From: UBA5272 sp964577625
Lineage (GTDB): Bacteria > Patescibacteriota > Minisyncoccia > Phycocordibacterales > UBA5272
Direction of reading: 5' to 3'
Assembly (NCBI GenBank): GCA_964577625.1
Contig: CAZNZP010000024.1
Span: 1 to 8,822, forward strand
DNA: 8,822 nt
The position numbers and the translations under genes were made by a program. The notes beneath the pieces were generated by a model that was not told the DNA's origin, made no database searches, and saw only the letters and a list, made by a program, of their open reading frames with translations. Shown here piece by piece: positions 1-5,487 of this stretch (the stretch's first letter is position 1; each line of letters starts with the position of its first letter).

Positions 1-23
1 CTTTTCAGAAATTAATTAAGAAG

Positions 24-746
24 TTAATTGAGTGAAAAAAATCTGGTTGATTTGTTAAAAAGATAATAAAGAAGATTGGTGTCTAAGATTTCCATATTAG
101 TAAGATTATTATAAATCCAGACTTTAAGAAAGACAACTTCTTTGTCAGGATCAAAAAGTGGGAAAAAATTCCACTGCCCATCCTTATGTAACCCTCTATT
201 ATCAAATTCAAGAAATTGAATTATTTGATAAATTTCTGGGACATCCTCCATGTTTATCCAAGAATGAATTGTCTGATTCTTTTTCAGATCAAATTTTAAC
301 TCTGGCTTAAATCCTACAGCTCGTGAAGAAGTTCTTCTAATAGGAAAGTTGCCTATGTCTTTTAAACAATAAAAGACATTTTCCCAAACGCAAAATTTTT
401 CAACATTTTTCTTAGAAAAGTATTTAAGGGAAAAATAGTCCCTATCAAAAGGTTTTTCTTTCTTGAGAAATCTAGACATAGTCTCATAATTTACATGAGA
501 ATATGTTCCTCTTTGAATAATTTGTTTAAGTTTTTCAATTTGATTTTGGGAAACTTTACCTCCTACTGCTTGATAATTTGGATTTATACCATCTAGCAAA
601 TCTCCGAATGTTACGCTATTGATAGTGTTTTTTGAAGTTCTTAATACTTCAATTTGAGAATCAGATACTGGCTTTTGCCAATCTTCTAAAACTTCTAAAA
701 GAGTTCCATTATTTTTCATTTCATTATATTTTAAAAAGTGCAACAA
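24..746 (-). CDS. Hypothetical protein, no recognised family
   Basis: I do not recognise this protein. It is 240 residues from a TTG codon at 746, or 231 from the first ATG at 717-719 (start MKNNGTLLEV). The choice is unclear: TTG has an AGGGA-like stretch about 11 nt upstream, while the ATG has no Shine-Dalgarno. The frame is long, ends in TAA, and its codon bias matches the neighbours. There is no signal peptide or membrane helix, so it is probably cytoplasmic. The N-terminal half is polar and Lys/Asn-rich. The C-terminal third is rich in aromatic residues (for example DGQWNFFPLFDP near 191-202 and VFLKVWIYNN near 205-214), suggesting a compact folded domain. A promoter-like TTGACA lies upstream, separating it from ackA. 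No enzyme motif was found. It may be lineage-restricted; confidence that it is coding is fairly high, and no function is assigned. Confidence 0.75.
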   Translation of the reverse strand: MLHFLKYNEMKNNGTLLEVLEDWQKPVSDSQIEVLRTSKNTINSVTFGDLLDGINPNYQAVGGKVSQNQIEKLKQIIQRGTYSHVNYETMSRFLKKEKPFDRDYFSLKYFSKKNVEKFCVWENVFYCLKDIGNFPIRRTSSRAVGFKPELKFDLKKNQTIHSWINMEDVPEIYQIIQFLEFDNRGLHKDGQWNFFPLFDPDKEVVFLKVWIYNNLTNMEILDTNLLYYLFNKSTRFFSLN

Positions 747-761
747 TTTCTAGCTTTCCCT

Positions 762-790
762 AGCTTATTATATAAATATAAACCTGTCAA
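762..790 (-). promoter_or_regulatory. Candidate promoter for the unknown gene at 24-746
   Basis: A perfect -35 hexamer TTGACA lies at 785-790 on the minus strand. Seventeen bases on is TAAGCT (762-767), which keeps the most conserved TA...T positions of a -10 box. An exact TATAAT (767-772) overlaps it but lies only 12 bases from TTGACA, too short for standard spacing. Either way transcription would begin near 755-760, just before the TTG start at 746. The -10 region runs into a short direct repeat, two copies of AAGCTAG within 750-766, which could be an operator or chance. Confidence 0.4.
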
Positions 791-797
791 GATGTGA

Positions 798-834
798 AGA
801 AAAATAAAAACATTTCTTGTCTTAGATTAGACAA
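798..834 (-). terminator. Weak candidate terminator after ackA
   Basis: On the minus strand TTGTCT and AGACAA (829-834 and 817-822) can form a 6-bp stem with a 6-nt loop overlapping the ackA stop codon. It is followed by GAAATG and then a T-rich stretch, TTTTTATTTTT. The stem is short and AT-rich, and the T-run does not start directly at its base, so this is a marginal call. It is supported mainly by its position between ackA and the next promoter. Confidence 0.3.
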
Positions 835-1945
835 ATTTACTATCTACTACAAGTCGGGCTATTTCTTTTTCTTCTTCTGTTTTTAATACAAAAATGTTAC
901 TCTTTTTCACTTTTAGCCATTTTAATTTTGGTAAGAAAAGATCTCTAAAAACTTCTGATTTTTCCAAAATTGCCCCCGTCAAAACTAGAGCTTCACAACC
1001 TTCAAGATGAGCATAAGCTGAGCCAACTACTTCATTGATTTTAGTCATATAAACTTCTAAGGCAAAGAGGTTTTTTTCTCTCACATTTTTATCTTTGACT
1101 TTTAAATTAGCCAAAATATCTCTCATATCCTTTTCTCCTGTTAAGGCAAAAAGTCCACTCTTCGCATAAAGGTCTCTTCTAGTATTTTTAAATAAATAAT
1201 TATCTTCAGATAAAAATCTAAAAAACTTTTTATGTTCCTCTGTTAAGTCTATAGCTAAAAATGGATCAATGTCTCCCACTCTAGTCAAATTTATAAGTCC
1301 AGAGACAGGAGTCATACCAAAAGAGTTGTAAATACTTTTACCTTTTTCTATAGCTGTCACAGAACCACCACCTCCGAGATGAATAGCGATAATCTTATCA
1401 AACTTCTTACCAAAATTATTATCTACCTCACTCATAGAAATTCCGTGATAACCAAATTTTCTATGATTTTTATTTTTAGTTTTCTTAATACCGTAAGTAT
1501 AAGTCTCTGGAGCAATATCAGCATGAAAAGCTGAGTCTGAAATTCCTACTAGTTTAAAATTGCATTTCACTTTATTTTTCTCACAAACTTCTTTAATTAA
1601 AAAGATTTTTTGTATTTCATCTATTAAGCTAGCTGTGTGTAAAGGATCATACTTTTGCACCTCTTCCAATTCGTCAAGATATTTTTCATTTATCACTTTA
1701 TGTTCCAAAAAGTATTCACCTACCGCCACCACTCTCTCAGCTATCACATCAACATCACTCACCCAAAAATCAAACCTATCTTTAGCTATCTCAAAAAATT
1801 CATATAGAGCATTTTCCAATTTTATATTTGGATAAAATTCTTTTTCATCAAATTGTAGAGAAAATAATTCTTTTGGCTCTTGATTTTTTTTAGTGACAGA
1901 ATATACAAAATACTTCCTAGAAGCTGACCCAATATTTGAAACCAT
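827..1945 (-). CDS. ackA: Divergent acetate kinase (acetokinase family)
   Basis: Acetate kinase makes ATP and acetate from acetyl phosphate in the cytoplasm (ASKHA fold). I start at the ATG at 1943-1945 (372 residues): AAGGAG lies 11 nt upstream and the conserved N-terminal motif follows at once. An ATG at 1973-1975 would add ten residues and has no Shine-Dalgarno. Catalytic positions known from Methanosarcina acetate kinase are visible: Asn4 in SNIGSAS, Arg71 in ERVVAVGE, His103 in PLH, Asp137 in SDSAFH, His167 in GYHG, His189 in HLGGGGS, Arg222 in TRVGDIDP, and acidic TEEE at 356-359 in place of TNEE. Odd points: the nucleotide-contact GIGEN is GAILEK (324-329), HLGNG is HLGGG, HGGE is AVGE, and PLHN is PLHT. 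The protein is somewhat shorter than the usual ~400 residues. It lies 48 nt after xfp, so the two probably form an operon. Family membership is sure; nucleotide specificity is not. Confidence 0.9.
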   Translation of the reverse strand: MVSNIGSASRKYFVYSVTKKNQEPKELFSLQFDEKEFYPNIKLENALYEFFEIAKDRFDFWVSDVDVIAERVVAVGEYFLEHKVINEKYLDELEEVQKYDPLHTASLIDEIQKIFLIKEVCEKNKVKCNFKLVGISDSAFHADIAPETYTYGIKKTKNKNHRKFGYHGISMSEVDNNFGKKFDKIIAIHLGGGGSVTAIEKGKSIYNSFGMTPVSGLINLTRVGDIDPFLAIDLTEEHKKFFRFLSEDNYLFKNTRRDLYAKSGLFALTGEKDMRDILANLKVKDKNVREKNLFALEVYMTKINEVVGSAYAHLEGCEALVLTGAILEKSEVFRDLFLPKLKWLKVKKSNIFVLKTEEEKEIARLVVDSKFV

Positions 1946-1956
1946 TATTATTTTTT

Positions 1957-1962
1957 CTCCTT
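1957..1962 (-). promoter_or_regulatory. Shine-Dalgarno site of ackA that decides its start
   Basis: AAGGAG on the minus strand lies 11 nt before the ATG at 1943-1945 and downstream of the alternative ATG at 1973-1975. It is the only strong ribosome binding site I see in the window. It favours the shorter ackA reading, whose N-terminus also matches the family. Confidence 0.7.
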
Positions 1963-1993
1963 TTTGTTTTTTCATAATTTTTAATTTTTATAT

Positions 1994-4564
1994 TTATAAT
2001 CCAAATTTCCAATTTCTAATTTTCTCACTATCTATAAAATGCTCATTTAAATATGCATACTCCTCGTCCATTTCTTGTTTTATATCTCTTTGCAAGAAGT
2101 CGCGGGTTAATTTGTTAATTTTTTTAAGTTCAAACAGTTTATCAACTGCCCAGCTAGCCACATGAAAACGACTAGTTTTATTCAAAATATGCATATGGAG
2201 TAAAGTGGTAACTCCACCCTGTTCTATATATCCTCGCACATCAACATCTTTAATATTTTGACCGGCTTCAAAGAAATAGCGCATGAGAGTTTGAGGGTGT
2301 CCATGGAAATTAGCGAAAACTTTTGCTTTATAAGTATAATCTCCTAATTTATCAGAAAATTCTCTATTTTCTTTACTTAATTGTTCGCTAGCTGACAAAC
2401 GAGAAATATTCAAAAAACCAATTTTAAAATCTTTTCTTTCTTTTTTGAGTCCGTATTTTTTGAAAAGAGAATTAATCATATCTATTCCAGCGATACACTC
2501 TAAAGACATATAGTCTCCAATTCCAGCCACGACCAAATCATAAGTTTCCTCTTTTTTAATTTTGTCAGAAAAAGTATTCAAAATAGTCATCCCTTCTTCT
2601 ATATTTCTTTTGGATTCTTTTTCACTCAAAAAGAGAGGTCGAGCTGGATCTTTTCCTACACAAAGTACATTTATTTTATTTTTACTCTTCATCATCCTTT
2701 CTATAGCGTAGCCAGTCGCTACAGCATCAATAGGGAAATATACATCCACTAATTCAGAATTAAGAGTGAGTAAGCTATCAATAGAACCAGGATTTTGATG
2801 TGAATATCCATTATGCTCCTGAAGCCAACCTGGAGAAGTGAGAATAATATTCAAACTAGACACATCTCCACGCCAAGAAATATCATTAGCTACTCTTAAA
2901 AATTTCAAATACTGATCAATCATTGAAGTGACTACCGGAGCAAAAGCTTCATAAGTCACAAAGAGTCCATGTCTTCCAGTCAAAATATATCCAGTCAACA
3001 TTCCAAATAAAGTATTTTCAGAAAGCATTTCAATTACTCTGCCTCTTTTAGATAAATCATTGTCCCAAGGTTTAATTTCCAAATTAAGAGCCCTTTCTTC
3101 TTCTTTAAAAATGGCTTGAATTTTGTTGGAGTAAGTTTCGTCTGGAGAAAAGAGTCTAAAGTTTTTAGTAGCTTTATTTAATTTAGCTATTTCTCTTAAA
3201 TATTCCCCGACCAAATCCATTGGTGAATGTCTACCCCAGTCTTTACCTGTATCCAAAATCACTTTTTTAAAAATAGAAGACAGGTCTGGAAACTTTAATT
3301 CTTTCAATTTACCCTTTCCATTTTGTTGAATATGAGTATTCATACTCATGCGCCACATTTTTTCTGGCACAATACTTTCTATTTCTTCTAAAAAGAGTTC
3401 TTGATCTTCATCTCCCAATCTTTTCTTTAATAAATTTTTAGAATTTTCTAAATCTTCTCTAAAGAGCTCTTTGATCGCATAACTTCCTAGCCACTCTTCT
3501 AAAGCTTTTAATTGTTTTTTATCAGTTTTGGATTTGGTGAGAGGGACTTGATGTGAGTAGTGATTACCTTCTATCTTTTTTCCATCATAACTTTTAATTC
3601 CAGACCAACCTTTATCACTTTGTAAAATAATCATCGGTAAACCTTTAGTCTCTCCAGTCTTTTTCATTTCCAGAATTTTAGTAAAACATTTATCTAAAGT
3701 GTCTTGCATCAAATTATGCACATTATCTTTTTCTAAATCGTGATTATTTCTATTAGCATAAATATTAGTATCACTTCTCGCATCCACAATATGTGGCTCA
3801 TAACCAAGTCCGGTAAATAAATCTATAAGCTCTTCGTTAGACATTCTGCCGAAAATTGTAGGTCCAGAAATTTTATAACCATTTAAATTTAAAATCGGTA
3901 AAATTACTCCATTATCTTTAGAGTTTATAAATTTAGAAACATGCCAGCTAGTCGCCAAAGTAGCAGTCTCAGCCTCACCATCACCTACTACAGTCACCGC
4001 TATCAAGTCTTTATTATCCATCACCGCTCCGGCTGCATTGGCTATAGAGTAACCCAATTCCCCTCCTTCCACAAAAGCTCCAGGAGTATCAGGTGAAGCG
4101 TGTGTAGGAAAACCGTTTGGTGTGCCAAAATATTTAATAACGTTTGCTAAACCTTCTTTATCATAAGAGATTGGAAAATTAAAAATATTATTAATATTTT
4201 TATTAATCTCTCCAAAATAGTAAGTTAAACTCTTTTCTAAAAATAAATTCGCCTGTAAACTAGGATAAGCATGTCCTGGACCTAAAATAAATATAATATC
4301 TCTAAGTTTTGGATTGATCTTTTGATTTTCTTTTAAATAAAAATTCAAGTGAGCCAGAATAAAATTTGGTCCATTGGATCCACCCCAGTGACCCAAAAGC
4401 CGACTTTTGATATCACTAAACTCCAAAGGTCTCTCTAAAAAGAAATTGTCTTGTAAATAAAATTGCGCTGCTGAGACGTAATTTAAAATTCTTAAATATT
4501 TTTTTAAGCCAGAAAAATCTTTTTTAATTTTTCTTTCATTTTTTTTAGAAGTTTTTGCAATCAT
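1994..4564 (-). CDS. xfp: Xylulose-5-phosphate/fructose-6-phosphate phosphoketolase
   Basis: A thiamine-diphosphate enzyme that cleaves xylulose 5-phosphate (and in many homologues fructose 6-phosphate) with phosphate, giving acetyl phosphate plus glyceraldehyde 3-phosphate or erythrose 4-phosphate. At 856 residues it is slightly longer than the usual ~790-825, with a Lys-rich N-terminus. Family motifs in order: GHWG (58-61), AHLN (71-74), GPGH (95-98), SPDTPG (157-162), GGELGYS (167-173), the ThDP-binding GDGEAET (194-200) leading to NLNGYK (226-231), HQVPL (338-342), FSPDE (472-476), RHGLFVTYEAF (531-541), EHNGYSHQNPG (583-593), and C-terminal HGHP (754-757) and RGYIEQGG (777-784). The active-site His positions of the family are kept. 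The flanks differ from common enzymes: GHWGGSNGPN rather than GHWGTTPGLN, and GPGHAYP rather than GPGHGGP. There is no Shine-Dalgarno; a -10-like box lies 6 nt before the ATG. ackA follows and would use its product. Which sugar phosphate is preferred cannot be read from sequence. Confidence 0.96.
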   Translation of the reverse strand: MIAKTSKKNERKIKKDFSGLKKYLRILNYVSAAQFYLQDNFFLERPLEFSDIKSRLLGHWGGSNGPNFILAHLNFYLKENQKINPKLRDIIFILGPGHAYPSLQANLFLEKSLTYYFGEINKNINNIFNFPISYDKEGLANVIKYFGTPNGFPTHASPDTPGAFVEGGELGYSIANAAGAVMDNKDLIAVTVVGDGEAETATLATSWHVSKFINSKDNGVILPILNLNGYKISGPTIFGRMSNEELIDLFTGLGYEPHIVDARSDTNIYANRNNHDLEKDNVHNLMQDTLDKCFTKILEMKKTGETKGLPMIILQSDKGWSGIKSYDGKKIEGNHYSHQVPLTKSKTDKKQLKALEEWLGSYAIKELFREDLENSKNLLKKRLGDEDQELFLEEIESIVPEKMWRMSMNTHIQQNGKGKLKELKFPDLSSIFKKVILDTGKDWGRHSPMDLVGEYLREIAKLNKATKNFRLFSPDETYSNKIQAIFKEEERALNLEIKPWDNDLSKRGRVIEMLSENTLFGMLTGYILTGRHGLFVTYEAFAPVVTSMIDQYLKFLRVANDISWRGDVSSLNIILTSPGWLQEHNGYSHQNPGSIDSLLTLNSELVDVYFPIDAVATGYAIERMMKSKNKINVLCVGKDPARPLFLSEKESKRNIEEGMTILNTFSDKIKKEETYDLVVAGIGDYMSLECIAGIDMINSLFKKYGLKKERKDFKIGFLNISRLSASEQLSKENREFSDKLGDYTYKAKVFANFHGHPQTLMRYFFEAGQNIKDVDVRGYIEQGGVTTLLHMHILNKTSRFHVASWAVDKLFELKKINKLTRDFLQRDIKQEMDEEYAYLNEHFIDSEKIRNWKFGL

Positions 4565-4570
4565 AAATTA

Positions 4571-4579
4571 ATTTTATCA
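4571..4579 (-). promoter_or_regulatory. Extended -10 box of the xfp-ackA operon
   Basis: The minus strand reads TGATAAAAT, one mismatch from the extended -10 consensus TGnTATAAT, with only 6 nt between it and the xfp ATG. No good -35 is visible. Transcription would start at or next to the ATG, giving a leaderless mRNA. It lies just past the terminator of the preceding gene, where a promoter is expected. AT richness makes chance matches possible. Confidence 0.45.
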
Positions 4580-4610
4580 TGAGAAAAAGTTTTTAAAATT
4601 TTTTATACAC

Positions 4611-4640
4611 AAAAAAGACAACTTTGTGTTGTCTTTTTTT
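4611..4640 (-). terminator. Intrinsic terminator after the secreted-protein gene, possibly bidirectional
   Basis: A perfect 12-bp stem pairs AAAAAAGACAAC (4611-4622) with GTTGTCTTTTTT (4628-4639) around a 5-nt loop. Read on the minus strand it ends in a run of T and lies about 25 nt beyond the TAA of the secreted-protein gene. The A/T symmetry would give a T-run in either direction, but no plus-strand gene needs it. It separates that gene from xfp-ackA. Confidence 0.85.
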
Positions 4641-4665
4641 ATTTTTAAAAATAAATTCTGGAAAA

Positions 4666-5415
4666 TTATGGACAATTCATGTTAGCTGGAAGAGTGATGT
4701 AGTATGTGCCGACTATACATTGTTTAGTCTCATTGGAAAGTGGCTCATAAGGGAAAGGTGTAGTGTCAGTATCTGTGGTAGTCGTTGTAGTAGTAGAGGT
4801 AGTAGTCGTAGTAGAAGAACAATCGTTTGGATATACAGCTATAGTATTTGATCCGCAAGATTTTATCCATCTCGCATAAAAAGGCTGTATTGAAGTTATT
4901 GGAAATGAATTGTATTTTGTAGAATAATTTTGATTTGTATACCAACCTTCAAAAATATATCCTGGAAAACTTGAATCTGCTGACAATTGAGGTAAAACTA
5001 AAATTGACCCAAAAGGTACTGAGAGGGTTGATTTTTTATTAAAAGAATAAAAATCAATAGCTAAAGGACCTCCAGTTGAAGGAGTTGGTTGCGCACCTGA
5101 AGTACAATTTGAAAGAGCAGTCCTAGTGACTGGTCCTACAGTACCTGTGGGTTGTATGTTTCTACTATACTGATATTGTCTGACAGCATTTTCTGTGAGT
5201 ATTCCAAAATATCCTGTAGGTTCAGTTTCTAAAAATCTGGCGTTGTATAAAATATTTTGTAAACGAGTAACCTCGCCTTGCGCGCTAGCATCTGTGGAAC
5301 CTCTTACTAAATAATATCTAAAATTATAACAATAAGCATTGGTTTGAGCTTGAGACACATTAAAACTAAAAATTGATAAAGAAAAAACAAATATTAAAAA
5401 TAGTACCTTTTTCAT
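4666..5415 (-). CDS. Secreted peptidoglycan-binding protein with Listeria-Bacteroides repeat
   Basis: A 249-residue exported protein of unknown exact role, probably on the cell surface. Layout: signal peptide at 1-23 (MKK, hydrophobic core, likely cleavage after Ser-Gln-Ala); a PG_binding_1-like domain at about 34-104 (YYLVRGS, VTRLQNIL, PTGYFG, TENAVRQYQ, GTVGPVTR); a Ser/Pro/Gly linker; a Listeria-Bacteroides (Flg_new, internalin B-repeat type) beta-grasp module at about 119-183, recognised by VPFGS, then GYIFEGWYT, STKYNSFPIT and FYARW; a Thr-rich stretch at 202-219; and a short C-terminal tail. Six Cys in the mature part (29, 104, 187, 199, 233, 248) could form disulfides. There is no LPXTG or C-terminal membrane anchor, so attachment would rest on the peptidoglycan-binding domain. 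I chose the ATG at 5413-5415 because it begins a standard signal peptide; an upstream TTG (5437-5439) would add eight residues spanning the -10 box. It sits alone between recG and xfp and ends before a strong terminator. Adhesion or wall binding is inferred. Confidence 0.88.
   Translation of the reverse strand: MKKVLFLIFVFSLSIFSFNVSQAQTNAYCYNFRYYLVRGSTDASAQGEVTRLQNILYNARFLETEPTGYFGILTENAVRQYQYSRNIQPTGTVGPVTRTALSNCTSGAQPTPSTGGPLAIDFYSFNKKSTLSVPFGSILVLPQLSADSSFPGYIFEGWYTNQNYSTKYNSFPITSIQPFYARWIKSCGSNTIAVYPNDCSSTTTTTSTTTTTTTDTDTTPFPYEPLSNETKQCIVGTYYITLPANMNCP
4759..4812 (-). repeat. Thr-codon repeat encoding a Thr-rich linker
   Basis: Within the secreted-protein gene, 15 of 18 codons (residues 202-219) are Thr, mostly ACT or ACN with a few Ser/Asp interruptions, giving a triplet-repeat-like DNA tract. 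In exported proteins such stretches act as extended linkers or stalks. The repeat is imperfect, so slippage would mainly add or remove whole codons and vary linker length without shifting frame. Confidence 0.7.
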
Positions 5416-5424
5416 GATATTTAC

Positions 5425-5430
5425 ATTATA
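5425..5430 (-). promoter_or_regulatory. -10 box of the secreted-protein gene
   Basis: An exact TATAAT on the minus strand lies 9 nt before the ATG at 5413-5415. No convincing -35 is seen at 16-18 nt upstream, where the sequence is A/T only. Transcription from it would leave a leader of about 0-3 nt. An AGAAGG is present but about 15 nt from the ATG, and it would lie upstream of the transcription start. Confidence 0.5.
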
Positions 5431-5487
5431 CCTTCTCAAATAAATAATTTATCATAGATATTCACATTGTTAAGAAGATATAAAAAC

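Noticed and set aside
1560..2165. Plus-strand open frames within ackA and across the ackA-xfp junction
   Set aside because: They run antisense to clearly conserved acetate kinase and phosphoketolase motifs, and the translations are low-complexity Ser/Phe/Ile-rich without domain features.
4624..4851. Plus-strand frame with Ser/Arg-rich translation over the secreted-protein gene
   Set aside because: Its repeat is the complement of the Thr codon tract of the minus-strand gene, and it starts inside a terminator hairpin.
5416..5439. TTG start giving eight extra residues before the signal peptide of the secreted protein
   Set aside because: The extension spans the TATAAT promoter element and would put charged and polar residues ahead of a normal MKK signal peptide.
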